A stretch of 64,000 bases of DNA from Actinomycetes bacterium (GTDB taxonomy: Bacteria; Actinomycetota; Acidimicrobiia; Acidimicrobiales; Acidimicrobiaceae). The position numbers and the translations under genes are program-made. The stretch is taken from positions 1 to 64,000 of the forward strand of contig JAKARV010000008.1 in assembly GCA_021819205.1 (NCBI GenBank), given 5' to 3'. Shown here in pieces: positions 8,982 to 18,108 of the stretch. Every line of letters begins with the position of its first letter. Position 1 is the first letter of the stretch. The notes beneath the pieces were generated by a model. The model was not told the origin of the DNA. It ran no database searches and was given only the letters and a program-made list of their open reading frames with translations.

Positions 8982-9085
8982 ATTCACCTTCCCGGATTGG
9001 TATCGCGCGTCCGAAATTGCGTACCCAGTCCCGCGTTAGGAGCAAAATAAGTCGCAAGCGCTGATTGGATCCTTTATGTGAAGTT

Positions 9086-9172
9086 TGGTGTCGGAGGGGG
9101 GACTTGAACCCCCACGACCTTGCGGTCACTAGGCCCTCAACCTAGCGCGTCTACCTATTCCGCCACTCCGAC
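9086..9172 (-). tRNA. tRNA-Leu (anticodon GAG)
   Basis: On the minus strand the acceptor GTCGGAG pairs with CTCCGAC, then A and an encoded CCA (9088-9086). The anticodon arm CTAGG-TTGAGGG-CCTAG gives GAG. A long variable arm (TGACCGCAAGGTCG) is diagnostic of a class II tRNA, here Leu. It is convergent with tRNA-Pro, about 155 bases away. Confidence 0.96.
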
Positions 9173-9348
9173 TTGCAAGCGTTCATGCTACCAAGTTTGC
9201 CATCTTGAGCAGGCTAGCTTGCGGAAAAATCACTAGCAGTGCCTGTCATAGATGCAAGTATCACAGATCCTTACAAGCGCCGGTAACAAATAGGCGGTGC
9301 CGTCGCGACGCATATGCAGATGCCGGATAGCATGCACGGTGGGATCTA

Positions 9349-11394
9349 ATGAGAGGGGTAGTGGTGGCGCTGCTTGAGATCGAAAATCTTAGTACCCGAA
9401 TCCGGCTGCGCAAGGGAGAGGTCCGCGCGGTTGACAACATATCGTTTGAGGTTTCCGCCGGAGAAACCCTCGGTATCGTCGGGGAGTCGGGATGCGGCAA
9501 GACTATGACCGGCATGTCGATCCTTAAACTGCTTCCGCAGGGTGGTTATATTGCCGGTGGAAGCATCCGTTTTGAAGGTACCGATCTTGCTTCGCTCTCT
9601 AATGCCGAGATGCGGAGCTTTCGCGGTCACCAGATCGCCATGGTGTTTCAGGATCCGATGACCTCTCTGAATCCGTGCCTTACGGTCGGGGACCAAATAG
9701 CCGAGGTGTTGAGAGCCCATCTCTCCTATAACAAGGCGCAGGCGGAGGCGCGTGCGGTCGAGGTTTTGAACTTGGTGGGGATGCCTAATCCCAAGGAAAG
9801 GCTTCTGAGCTACCCACACCAGCTTTCGGGGGGTCTCCGCCAGCGCGTCATGATCGCCATGGCGCTGGCTTGCAATCCAAAGCTGCTCATTCTCGACGAG
9901 CCAACAACCGCTCTTGACGTCACGATTCAGGCGCAGATCCTGGAGCTTCTCGACGATTTGAAGGCGAAGCTGGGGATGGCGATGATACTGGTTACCCACG
10001 ATATGGGCGTCATTGCTGGTCGGGCCGATCGGGTATTGGTTATGTACGCCGGGGAGATCTTGGAGGCGTCGAGTGCCGACGAGCTTTTTAGGGACACCTA
10101 CCATCCATACACCGAGGCCCTGCTCGCGTCGATTCCTCCGCTGGTCGGGGAGCGGGTCGAGCGTCTCTATGCGATCCCGGGCCTTCCTCCGGACTTAACG
10201 CAGGGAATCTCGGGTTGCCGATTTGCGCCCAGATGCCAGTACGTCCAGCCACGCTGCCGGATCGACAAGCCAGAACTTGTGGCTCCAGACGGTTACCTTC
10301 ACAAGTTTGCCTGCTTCTATCCGGTGGGAGCGCCGAATCGGGTTTCGATTTCGATTAAGGAAAGGTCGGGAAGCACTGACTTCTTGGAACGTCGGCCAAT
10401 TCTGCAGCTGCGTCATGTCGTCAAGGAATATCCGGTCACCAAGGGCGCAATCGTACAGCGCAGAATTGGTACGGTCAAAGCGGTAACCGACGTATCGTTC
10501 GACATCTACGAGGGGGAGACTTTTGGGTTAGTGGGTGAATCTGGTTGTGGCAAATCGACCACAGGATCCATGATCGTCGGCCTGGAACCGGTGACGGCGG
10601 GTGACATTCTTTTTGAAGGCCGTTCCATTGTAAAGGAGCGGGGCTACCTGCGCGAGGTGCGCAAGGATCTGCAGTTGATGTTCCAGGATCCCTACGCATC
10701 TCTCGATCCGCGGATGCGGATTAAGGAAATCTTGGAGGAGCCACTGAACATTCACCATATCGGCACAAAACGCGAGCGTGAGGACGCTATTCGAAGGTTG
10801 CTTGAAGAGGTGGGCCTTTCGGCAGGCGCCGTTGAGCGCTACGCTCACGAGTTTTCGGGTGGACAGCGTCAGCGTATTGGATTGGCGCGATCGCTTACTT
10901 TGCAGCCGAAGCTGATAGTGGCGGATGAGCCTGTTTCGGCTCTTGACGTCTCCATCCGCTCGCAGGTGCTCAATCTCATGCGCGAGCTCCAGCTGCAGCA
11001 CAAACTCACTTACCTGATTATCTCCCACGACCTGAGCGTGGTCAGGTTCATGGCCGACCGGATAGGGGTTATGTACCTTGGGAAGCTGGTTGAAATTGGG
11101 TTGGAGTCGGAGATCTTCCAGTCGGCTAAGCATCCCTACACGCACATGCTTCTGGATGCAGTCCCCGAAGCAGATCCTGAGCTGGAGCGCAATCGGGCGC
11201 GCGGAGCGGTTAGGGGAGAGATACCGTCCTCGATAACGCCACCAAGCGGCTGCCGCTTCCGAACTCGGTGCAAGTTTGCGCAGCCGGTCTGTGCCGACCA
11301 GGAGCCGCCGCTAACCAGTTTTGGGGGTGAACACGCTGTCGCATGCCATTTCCCTATGGCCGTTGCTCCCCGCTTCGCGGGGATGGTGAGTTAG
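9349..11394 (+). CDS. peptide ABC transporter, two ATP-binding subunits fused (DppD-DppF type)
   Basis: Energises import of peptides or a similar substrate. Two complete ABC ATPases lie in one 681-residue chain. Walker A GESGCGKT is near residues 45-52, with LSGGLRQRV near 160 and LDEPTTALD in the first half. Walker A GESGCGKS is near 395-402, with FSGGQRQRI near 502 in the second. Each half ends in an oligopeptide-transporter C-terminal domain with a Cys cluster ([30 protein letters not shown]), as in DppD and DppF, which are usually separate proteins. GTG 9361 is an alternative start. The matching permeases and binding protein are on the opposite strand at 14.0-17.8 kb, beyond two other genes. 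The stop overlaps the end of the convergent HMG-CoA-lyase-like gene by 4 bases. Confidence 0.92.
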   Translation: MRGVVVALLEIENLSTRIRLRKGEVRAVDNISFEVSAGETLGIVGESGCGKTMTGMSILKLLPQGGYIAGGSIRFEGTDLASLSNAEMRSFRGHQIAMVFQDPMTSLNPCLTVGDQIAEVLRAHLSYNKAQAEARAVEVLNLVGMPNPKERLLSYPHQLSGGLRQRVMIAMALACNPKLLILDEPTTALDVTIQAQILELLDDLKAKLGMAMILVTHDMGVIAGRADRVLVMYAGEILEASSADELFRDTYHPYTEALLASIPPLVGERVERLYAIPGLPPDLTQGISGCRFAPRCQYVQPRCRIDKPELVAPDGYLHKFACFYPVGAPNRVSISIKERSGSTDFLERRPILQLRHVVKEYPVTKGAIVQRRIGTVKAVTDVSFDIYEGETFGLVGESGCGKSTTGSMIVGLEPVTAGDILFEGRSIVKERGYLREVRKDLQLMFQDPYASLDPRMRIKEILEEPLNIHHIGTKREREDAIRRLLEEVGLSAGAVERYAHEFSGGQRQRIGLARSLTLQPKLIVADEPVSALDVSIRSQVLNLMRELQLQHKLTYLIISHDLSVVRFMADRIGVMYLGKLVEIGLESEIFQSAKHPYTHMLLDAVPEADPELERNRARGAVRGEIPSSITPPSGCRFRTRCKFAQPVCADQEPPLTSFGGEHAVACHFPMAVAPRFAGMVS

Positions 11395-12296
11395 GAGGTA
11401 GTTGGGAACGGTCCTGCTTGGGCAACCATCGATGGTACTCTTCGCCCTAGCCGGTCCTCCAACATAGTTTTTATCGTTGCAGTCTTGGAGAGGTCGACGT
11501 TGCAGTCGTAGCCGCTTCGGGTAGCCATCCACACCAGGTCTTCGGTGGCGATGTTGCCGGTAGCTTTGGGGGCGAAGGGACAACCGCCGATTCCCCCCAT
11601 GCTGGCGTCGAAGATCCGCACGCCCGCCTCAAGCGCGGCCCACGCGTTGGCAATTCCCGAGTTGCGGGTGTTGTGCAGGTGAATTCGGACCGGGAGCGGT
11701 GCAATGGCTTCTGAGACCAGGCCGACCAGAAGTTTTACTTGTGGAGGGACTGCCGCGCCGATGGTATCCCCAAGCGCAATCTCAATTGGTCTCACCGATG
11801 CCAGCTTGGCAGCGATATCGACCACCGTGCTTGGGTCGATCTCTCCGTCGAAAGGGCACCCAAAGGCGACCGAGATGGTGGCGCTCGCACGCTGCCCGGA
11901 CGAGCGGGCATCCTCGATGATGGAGCAGGCCTCTTCGACCAAAGCGGCGCGGCTTGCTCCTTGGTTGGCTTCCGCAAAACCTTCGCTAGCGGCGACGACA
12001 ACGTTAATCTCTGGCACACCTGCGAGCTGGGACCGCTCGAGTCCGCGGCGGTTCAGCACCAGGCCGATGGCGCGCGCTTTGGCTTCGGAAGAAAGAGCTT
12101 CAAAGACCGCTTCTGCATCGGCCATCTGGGGCACCAGCTTCGGGTGTACGAAGCTGACAGCCTCGATCCGGTCAACTCCTGCTGCGACGCACGCCTCGAT
12201 TAGCAATACCTTGGTGCGAGTCGCAAACGGCACCGCCTCGTTCTGAAGTCCGTCCCGAGGTGATACCTCCACGACCTGGAAGTGCTCTGACGTCAC
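11391..12296 (-). CDS. hydroxymethylglutaryl-CoA lyase-like protein
   Basis: DRE-TIM metallolyase of about 301 residues. Metal and substrate motifs are SPRDGLQNE near the N terminus, HLHNTRNSG in the middle, and the glycine-rich cysteine loop GGIGGCPFAPKATGN, which in true HMG-CoA lyases carries the active-site Cys. The expected reaction is HMG-CoA to acetoacetate plus acetyl-CoA, the last step of leucine breakdown. With the acyl-CoA carboxylase beta subunit at 6.1 kb this fits a branched-chain catabolism role (inference). GTG 12296 is chosen because it lies just before the conserved VVEVSPRDG strand. An in-frame start at 12404 would overlap the LCP gene by 83 bases and adds an unconserved basic stretch. 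No strong ribosome site was seen. Confidence 0.85.
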   Translation of the reverse strand: MTSEHFQVVEVSPRDGLQNEAVPFATRTKVLLIEACVAAGVDRIEAVSFVHPKLVPQMADAEAVFEALSSEAKARAIGLVLNRRGLERSQLAGVPEINVVVAASEGFAEANQGASRAALVEEACSIIEDARSSGQRASATISVAFGCPFDGEIDPSTVVDIAAKLASVRPIEIALGDTIGAAVPPQVKLLVGLVSEAIAPLPVRIHLHNTRNSGIANAWAALEAGVRIFDASMGGIGGCPFAPKATGNIATEDLVWMATRSGYDCNVDLSKTATIKTMLEDRLGRRVPSMVAQAGPFPTTS

Positions 12297-12321
12297 CTTC
12301 TGGAGCTTAGCCGGTTCGTGC

Positions 12322-13920
12322 CTACTTCGTGGGACAGGCTTTCGGGTCCCACCAGGGGGCTTGGTGCGTCGCCGTCCAGAGTCCGTTGGCGGCAGTCTGC
12401 GCAACGGATGCGGCCGCTACCGCCTTTGTGGTGGTGGTGGTTGTTACCGCGCTCTGGGCGAGTGGCTGGGAGGTGTTCCCGGTCGCGGCGGCCTGCGCGG
12501 TGGCAGCTGGCGGATTGACCGAAAATGTCGATCCGGTTGTTACTACGATGTCTGCTCCTTGGCCAGAAGTTCCCTGAGCCATGATCGCCTGACCACCAAT
12601 CGTGGATAGCACCTTCTCTGCCTGGAGAATATCGCCGGGTTTATAGGTTACGACGGTCTCGGAGTCGGTTCCGGAGTAGGTTGCGTTGCCGGTCGAGTTG
12701 ATCCGGAAGCCCAGCTTTTTGAGTTGACTCGCAGTGGTGGCCGCCTGCCCGGAAACTCCAGATCCGTTCAGGACGGAGACGGTGACCGAAGATGGCGTGA
12801 CGTTGGCATAACGGAGCGCGCTTGATCCGAGAAACTGGGATATTGTCTGCAGATCCTGGGGTTGGAATGGTAGGACGATCGAGCCGGGTGCTTGATAGTT
12901 CGTGGGGTTTGCGTTGTCGCGGAAGGGCGTGCTGGGAATGATGACCGGAAGCGTTGCGCTGGGAATTGCTGCCGGATTGACGTGCTGAAACGCTAGTGCC
13001 AGGTTGACCATGGAGGAGAGGGTGAAACCTTTGTCCACCTTGAGCGATGGAACGATGGACCCGAGTAGCGCATTTGCTTGAAGCGGGTTGGAGAGGGCGG
13101 AACTTTTGACCTGGCTGGCTAGGACCCGGAGAAAGATGTGGGTACGCTCGATCCGGCCCAAGTCGCCGGTTCCGTCGTAGTTCCAGCTTCCAGTCGCCGG
13201 ATCGTAATAGTAGAGGTGGCGCGCGCGCACGAGAGCCAGGGCTTGGGCGCCGTTCAAGTGCTGGCACCCTGGTTGGGTGATGTTGAGTCCTGAGTAATGG
13301 TCAACCAGCTTGGTTGGGAAGTCGATAGTGATGCCGCCAAGCGTGTTTACCACCTGTTCGAAGGTGTAGAAGTTGAGCTCGACGTAGTGGTTGATTGGAA
13401 TGCCGAGATCCTGTTCGATCGCCTTCACCAAGAGGGTCGGTCCAAAGGGTAGGTGAAGGTAAGAGGTCTCGGCCGAGTTGAGCGAGTCGTCAACGCGGAG
13501 CTGCAGCCCATTTCCTCCAGGCATGGGCAGCCAAAGGTCTCGCGGGATGGAGAGCAGGTAAGCCTGGTGGTTGGCGGGGTCGACATGGAGGATCATGGTT
13601 ACATCGCTGCGTCCGCCGCCGACCTGCGAGCAGCTCCCAAAGTTTTGCTTGTGGCTGTTGTAGAAGCTGGCATACTTGGTGAGGGTGCAGCGGGAGTTGT
13701 CGCCAACGAGAAGGATGTTCTCCGGTTGGCCGGAAGAGCTGGCCACGTTGAGTCCGTTCACGTTGAGCCGCTGGATCTGGTCGTAACGGTACCTTACGTA
13801 CCCATACGCTACGGTTGCAATGACGATTATGGCCGCCAGGACGGAGGTCGCAACGATGACGAGGCGCCGCCGACGGCGCATGCGGCTGCTACGGATGGGT
13901 TTAGCGTTTTTGGAGTGCAC
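12322..13920 (-). CDS. LCP-family (LytR-CpsA-Psr) protein with LytR_C domain
   Basis: LCP enzymes transfer polyprenyl-linked glycopolymers onto peptidoglycan outside the membrane. The chain has a basic N terminus (RRRRR), one membrane helix near residues 19-42, and the LCP core with ILLVGDNSR, GGGRSDVTMILHV, SIPRDLWL (the Arg that binds the lipid pyrophosphate) and RARH. A C-terminal LytR_C domain follows (VTVSVLNGSGVSGQA), then an Ala/Thr-rich tail with a run of six threonines. Length 532. Start GTG 13920, or ATG 13881 at codon 14. It stands alone between the HMG-CoA-lyase-like gene and the peptide permeases. Confidence 0.93.
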   Translation of the reverse strand: MHSKNAKPIRSSRMRRRRRLVIVATSVLAAIIVIATVAYGYVRYRYDQIQRLNVNGLNVASSSGQPENILLVGDNSRCTLTKYASFYNSHKQNFGSCSQVGGGRSDVTMILHVDPANHQAYLLSIPRDLWLPMPGGNGLQLRVDDSLNSAETSYLHLPFGPTLLVKAIEQDLGIPINHYVELNFYTFEQVVNTLGGITIDFPTKLVDHYSGLNITQPGCQHLNGAQALALVRARHLYYYDPATGSWNYDGTGDLGRIERTHIFLRVLASQVKSSALSNPLQANALLGSIVPSLKVDKGFTLSSMVNLALAFQHVNPAAIPSATLPVIIPSTPFRDNANPTNYQAPGSIVLPFQPQDLQTISQFLGSSALRYANVTPSSVTVSVLNGSGVSGQAATTASQLKKLGFRINSTGNATYSGTDSETVVTYKPGDILQAEKVLSTIGGQAIMAQGTSGQGADIVVTTGSTFSVNPPAATAQAAATGNTSQPLAQSAVTTTTTTKAVAAASVAQTAANGLWTATHQAPWWDPKACPTK

Positions 13921-13995
13921 GATATCTATAGGTTAGCTGGTGGCCGGTCGTGCCGACTCTACCGAACCCCACCATCTCTAATCTTGAGTTCACGA

Positions 13996-14940
13996 CTACC
14001 TGCGCTGGAGGCGGACCTCCAGAGCGTCGCGAAGCGCATCGCCGATGAAGTTGAAGGCAAGAACCGTCAAGACGATCAACAAGCCGGCCGGATAGATCAG
14101 CCACCAGTAACCGTCGTAGATGTAGTTTACTCCGCCTGAGAGCATCGATCCCCAGTCGGCGGCTGGCGGTTCGAGACCGAATCCGAGGAAGCCAAGAGTT
14201 GCAAGGATGAGGATCGCATTGGCAACGGTAAACGTGGCTTGCACGACAACAACTCCAACGGTGTTGGGGATGATGTGGCGGTAGACGATTCGCCATCGGC
14301 TCCCGCCCATAACTTTGACCGCCCTCACAAACTCGCGAGCCCGAAGGGTCAGAGTTTCGCCCCGGACCAGCCTGGCCGCGGTCAGCCAAGAGACCGAGGA
14401 GATGGTCGCGATTAACAGGGTTACCGTCGGATGGTAGATGGTCTGCAGGTAGAGCAGGATGAAAATGGTCGGTATTGCGAGGAGCACGTCGACGATCCGC
14501 ATCATTACGGTGTCTACCGCGCCACCAAAGAAGCCGGCGATCGCACCCCAGAGAGTCCCGATGATGGTGGTAACGATCGCGGAGGCGATCCCGATTATCA
14601 GCGACGCCTGGCCCCCGAGCATCAGCCGTCCGAGGATGTCACGGCCGTTGCCGTCGGTGCCGAGGGGGTGTCCGGGGCCAGGCGGCAGGTTGATGGAGTA
14701 GTTGGCCACCAAAGTGTCCGAGTGATAGACAAAGGGTCCTATGAACGAGAAGAGAAGAAGCAACACGAGTAAGACCAGACCGACAAGGCCAAGCCGATTG
14801 TCAAAAAACGAGCGCATCGTTAGGCGCCAGGCGGCTCCGGTATAGGCGCTGGCGACCTCGCCGCCGGATGGGACGGTACCGGCGTCGAGTACGCCGCCTT
14901 CAAGGTCCGGGTTGAGGCTTTCAGCGATTGACATCTGCAA
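13996..14940 (-). CDS. peptide ABC transporter permease (DppC type)
   Basis: Membrane subunit of a peptide-type importer, 314 residues, with about six transmembrane helices. The N-terminal soluble stretch before the first helix is typical of DppC/OppC. The cytoplasmic coupling loop ARLVRGETLTLRAREFVRAV (EAA motif region) precedes GGSRWRIVYRHIIPNT. It follows the DppB gene by 17 bases and so is in the same transcript. The genes upstream in the transcript are dppB and the substrate-binding protein. Confidence 0.92.
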   Translation of the reverse strand: MQMSIAESLNPDLEGGVLDAGTVPSGGEVASAYTGAAWRLTMRSFFDNRLGLVGLVLLVLLLLFSFIGPFVYHSDTLVANYSINLPPGPGHPLGTDGNGRDILGRLMLGGQASLIIGIASAIVTTIIGTLWGAIAGFFGGAVDTVMMRIVDVLLAIPTIFILLYLQTIYHPTVTLLIATISSVSWLTAARLVRGETLTLRAREFVRAVKVMGGSRWRIVYRHIIPNTVGVVVVQATFTVANAILILATLGFLGFGLEPPAADWGSMLSGGVNYIYDGYWWLIYPAGLLIVLTVLAFNFIGDALRDALEVRLQRR

Positions 14941-14957
14941 GGTCTCCTATCGAGCTT

Positions 14958-15905
14958 TCAGTTGTAACGGACGCGAGGGTCGAGCACGGCGTAGGCGATA
15001 TCCGCGAGCAGGTTTCCGGCTACGGTGGCGATGGCGACTATCAGCGTTATCCCGAGTGCCGTCGGGTAGTCCTGCATGATTAAAGCGTTGACGTAGTCTG
15101 AGCCAATCCCGGGAAAGTTGAAGAGTGCTTCGGTTATCAGTCCGGCGGTGAAGACCGCCGGAAGCGAGAGGCCGACGATGGTCACTACAGGGATTAGGGC
15201 ATTTCGGAGCATATGTTTGTAAAGAATTACGCGCTGAGATAGACCTTTTGCTTGCGCGGTCCGGATGAAGTCTTGAGCCAACGCTTCGATTGCGCTCGAA
15301 CGCATGAAGCGGGAGTAACCGGCGTAGTTGACGAGGGTCAGGTTGGCTATCGGGAGGACCAACGCCATGGGTTGGGAGAGGATCTGGCCAATGGTTGCCC
15401 CTTGGGGCGCCTCGGCCGGGAAGAGGTGCAGGTACTCGGCGAAAGCCATGATCAGCAGCTCTCCCAGGAAGAATGTCGGCAGAGAGTAGAGGAGGAAGGA
15501 GAAGGCGGTAACGGCCTGGTCACCAAGCCGGTTGCGCTTCACAGCCTGGTAGACGCCGACCGGGATGGCGATGACGATGGCAAGGAGCAGGGCTACCCCC
15601 ACGAGGACAAGCGTCTTTGGAGTATCTCGGGCGAGTATCGATCCGACACTCTCGTTCAGCCGGTAGGAGAAGCCAAGATTAAGGCGGAATACAACCTGGT
15701 AGATGTAGTGCCAGAACTGCACATAAAACGGCTTGTTGAGTTCGTGCGATTTGATGAAGGCGTTCACCTGGGCCTGGCTGGCGTGGAAGCCGACGATCGC
15801 TCGCGCCGGGTTCGGCAGCAGGCTCTGCAGGATGAACATTATCAGCAGCACGCCCAAGGTCACGATTATGGACTGGAGCACGCGACGGATGATATAACCG
15901 ATCAT
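14958..15905 (-). CDS. peptide ABC transporter permease (DppB type)
   Basis: Membrane subunit of about 315 residues and six helices. It carries the N-terminal MIGYIIRRVLQSIIVTLGV helix and the coupling loop SSAIEALAQDFIRTAQAKGL typical of DppB/OppB. ATG 15905 is supported by AAGGAAG 5 bases upstream. An in-frame GTG further upstream (15977) would run into the hairpin at 15962-15995 and adds no conserved residues. It partners DppC immediately downstream and the binding protein upstream. Confidence 0.93.
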   Translation of the reverse strand: MIGYIIRRVLQSIIVTLGVLLIMFILQSLLPNPARAIVGFHASQAQVNAFIKSHELNKPFYVQFWHYIYQVVFRLNLGFSYRLNESVGSILARDTPKTLVLVGVALLLAIVIAIPVGVYQAVKRNRLGDQAVTAFSFLLYSLPTFFLGELLIMAFAEYLHLFPAEAPQGATIGQILSQPMALVLPIANLTLVNYAGYSRFMRSSAIEALAQDFIRTAQAKGLSQRVILYKHMLRNALIPVVTIVGLSLPAVFTAGLITEALFNFPGIGSDYVNALIMQDYPTALGITLIVAIATVAGNLLADIAYAVLDPRVRYN

Positions 15906-15961
15906 TGGCTTCCTTGACTTGCCAAGCCTGCGGATCGCAGGGTTTCCTTTAGCAACAAGAG

Positions 15962-15995
15962 TACCGCCCGCCAGCAAAAAAGCTGGCGGGCGGTA
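15962..15995 (-). other. perfect 14-bp stem-loop between binding-protein and permease genes
   Basis: TACCGCCCGCCAGC (15962-15975) and its exact complement (15982-15995) flank a six-base loop of A on the plus strand, which is UUUUUU in the minus-strand transcript. No U run follows the stem, so it is not a textbook terminator. It lies 11 bases past the binding-protein stop. Such hairpins commonly shield the upstream message from 3' exonucleases or attenuate downstream genes, which would give more binding protein than permease (inference). Confidence 0.75.
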
Positions 15996-16006
15996 GGGTC
16001 AGTCCC

Positions 16007-17842
16007 TTACTTTACGAAGTACCACTGCTCTGGGGTGAGGTTCAGATACGCGTTCTGGGTGACACCGCGGAGCTTCTTCGAGATCGCAGAGATCTGGTAG
16101 TTGGCGGCCGGCTGGAAGACAACCGGTAGCGCGCGGGCCATGTAGTCCTGGTAAGCGTTTAAGGAAGCCTGCGCGTTTGTCGCCGTGTGGGTCTGCTGGA
16201 TCAGGGTGTTGGTGGTGGGATCGTTCCAACTTCCGAAGTTCGACCCGGCTCCGGTCGCAAAGATCTCTCCGCCGGTCGGGTAGTTATCCGGGCTGTACTC
16301 CCAGCCTCCACCCCAGTTCTCCATCTCCCACTTGCACGAGGCTTGCGTCGGAGTACAGGGTGCTGCGTTGGTGATCACCTGGTTGAACGTTCCCGAGGAG
16401 AGGTTGATCTTGATTCCGGCCTGGGCTGCGGCGGACTGGTAGGCCGCCATCTCCTGTTGGGTTGCGGTAACTCCGGAGAGGTACTGCAAATTGAAAGTCA
16501 TGGTGGCTCCGGAGGCGATTCCAGCTCCACACTGGGTTGGGCCGGTTCCCGGGCTCTCGCAGGTCATCACCCCGTTAACCAGTTTCCAGCCGTGGGAGGC
16601 AAGCAGCGACTTTGCCGCCGATACCGAGTACGGGAAAAGGTTGTTCCGGGAGGACGAGTCGGCGAAGGGATTGGCCGGAGCCAGCGGGACTGGAGAGTAG
16701 CTCGGAACCGCGTATCCCTTGAGGAAGGTCGATATCCATGCCGGCTGGTCGACAAGGTGCTGAAGCGCCTGCCTCACGTAGGTCTGCTTGAAGATCGGGC
16801 CGACCGCGGGGTTGTTGAAGTTGACCACCCAGTAGTTGAAGCCAAAGTCGATCCACGGGGTCACGTTATAGCCCAGCGACTCGATGGTGCTCTTCTGGCT
16901 CAGATCGGAGACCGGTATGTATCCGAAGGAGATTGCCCCGCCTCCCGACCGGAGTACGTTGAACTCGGCCGAGTCGGCGGTGAAGGGCAGCTCGACAAAT
17001 TGGGAAAGGGACGGCTTGTTGGGTCCGGTGTACGACTTGTTGGGGACGAATACCGCCTTGCCTTCGGTGGTGAAGCTGGAGAGCTTCCAGGGGCCGTCGA
17101 CGACCGCCCAGATCGGGCTGGTAGCGTAGGTCGAAAGCGAGGTCGCCTGAGCATTCAGGAACTTATACACCGCTACCGCTCCCGATGGCGTGGTGTCCGG
17201 AAGGTTCGCCGCGGTCGGGCTTGGGGCTGGCTGCGATAGCGAGGTGCGGTCCCAGGCGATTGGCAGCGGAGTGATCTGGCTCAGCTCGTTGTAGGTGAAC
17301 CAGGTCGGGTTGTAGCTCTGGTTGAGCTGGAAGACCACCGTGGTCGCGTTCGGGGCAGAGTAGGAGACGACGTTGTCGGGAAATGCGCCGGGGACGTACG
17401 CTGCCCAGGCGGTTTTGTTCGCCTTGAGCAGGTTCATCCAGAAGATCACGTCCCGGGAGGTAACCTGTTCCCCGTCGGACCAGACGTAGTGCTTCAGAGT
17501 GATGGTGACGGTCTTGTTGCCGTTGGAGAAGACCGGCGGATTGGCGATCGAATCGGCGTAGTTGATGCCCGCGGCGTTGCCGACTCCGAAGAAGTAGAGC
17601 GGACGGTACATGAGGATTTGGAACTGCGCCAGGTTGTCGACCGAGAAGTTTGACGGCGGTGTTAGCGGGAAGATGTAGTTCGGGCTTGCCCCTGGTCCTT
17701 CGGCGAAGGTGGCGGTACCTCCGGTGACCCGGGTCGTGCTACTGCTCGACGACGTCGAGGAGCCACAGGCGGCGAGCAGCATAGCTGCAGCCGCTGTCGT
17801 TCCGATTAGCGCGATTGCGCGCTTCCTAGTAATTTGTTTCAC
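16007..17842 (-). CDS. peptide-type ABC substrate-binding lipoprotein (SBP family 5)
   Basis: Extracellular solute receptor of about 611 residues anchored as a lipoprotein. The signal peptide is basic (KQITRKR), then hydrophobic, with lipobox LLAAC and a Ser/Thr-rich linker. The mature part resembles DppA/OppA proteins (YFFGVGNAAGINY, LKHYVWSDGEQVTSRDVIFWMN, GGEIFATGAGSNFGSW). GTG 17842 is chosen because GGGAGG sits 7 bases upstream. An in-frame ATG at 17857 would overlap that ribosome site, and the frame opens further upstream without a signal peptide at its start. First gene of the unit with dppB and dppC; the ligand is unknown. Confidence 0.92.
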   Translation of the reverse strand: MKQITRKRAIALIGTTAAAAMLLAACGSSTSSSSSTTRVTGGTATFAEGPGASPNYIFPLTPPSNFSVDNLAQFQILMYRPLYFFGVGNAAGINYADSIANPPVFSNGNKTVTITLKHYVWSDGEQVTSRDVIFWMNLLKANKTAWAAYVPGAFPDNVVSYSAPNATTVVFQLNQSYNPTWFTYNELSQITPLPIAWDRTSLSQPAPSPTAANLPDTTPSGAVAVYKFLNAQATSLSTYATSPIWAVVDGPWKLSSFTTEGKAVFVPNKSYTGPNKPSLSQFVELPFTADSAEFNVLRSGGGAISFGYIPVSDLSQKSTIESLGYNVTPWIDFGFNYWVVNFNNPAVGPIFKQTYVRQALQHLVDQPAWISTFLKGYAVPSYSPVPLAPANPFADSSSRNNLFPYSVSAAKSLLASHGWKLVNGVMTCESPGTGPTQCGAGIASGATMTFNLQYLSGVTATQQEMAAYQSAAAQAGIKINLSSGTFNQVITNAAPCTPTQASCKWEMENWGGGWEYSPDNYPTGGEIFATGAGSNFGSWNDPTTNTLIQQTHTATNAQASLNAYQDYMARALPVVFQPAANYQISAISKKLRGVTQNAYLNLTPEQWYFVK

Positions 17843-17918
17843 CCAAGAACCTCCCATGATCAATGCCCCACTTGTTACCCACAGGTAAGGGACGGTTGCA
17901 ATATTACGCGATCTCTGT

Positions 17919-17946
17919 ATTAAAAGTACACCATTGGGCGTTTCAA
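17919..17946 (-). promoter_or_regulatory. predicted promoter of the binding-protein operon
   Basis: On the minus strand, TTGAAA (17946-17941) and TTTAAT (17924-17919) are separated by 16 bases, a close match to the housekeeping sigma consensus. The leader to the GTG start would be about 70 bases. Confidence 0.5.
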
Positions 17947-18108
17947 GATCGTAAATACCCGCGTCGGTAACCAGCGCGCTGCGCGCAGTTGGTGAATCCA
18001 TGCAGGCAAACCGCGTTGTTGCACTAGAATACCCTTCAGGTGTTTAAAGCTTCTCAGGCAACTATCAGGAAAATTGCGGAATAAATTTAACTACAGTAAG
18101 CTGCCTTG

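Noticed and set aside
16187-17239. 350-codon plus-strand frame inside the binding-protein gene
   Set aside because: Antisense to a lipoprotein gene with a lipobox and ribosome site; no motifs of its own.
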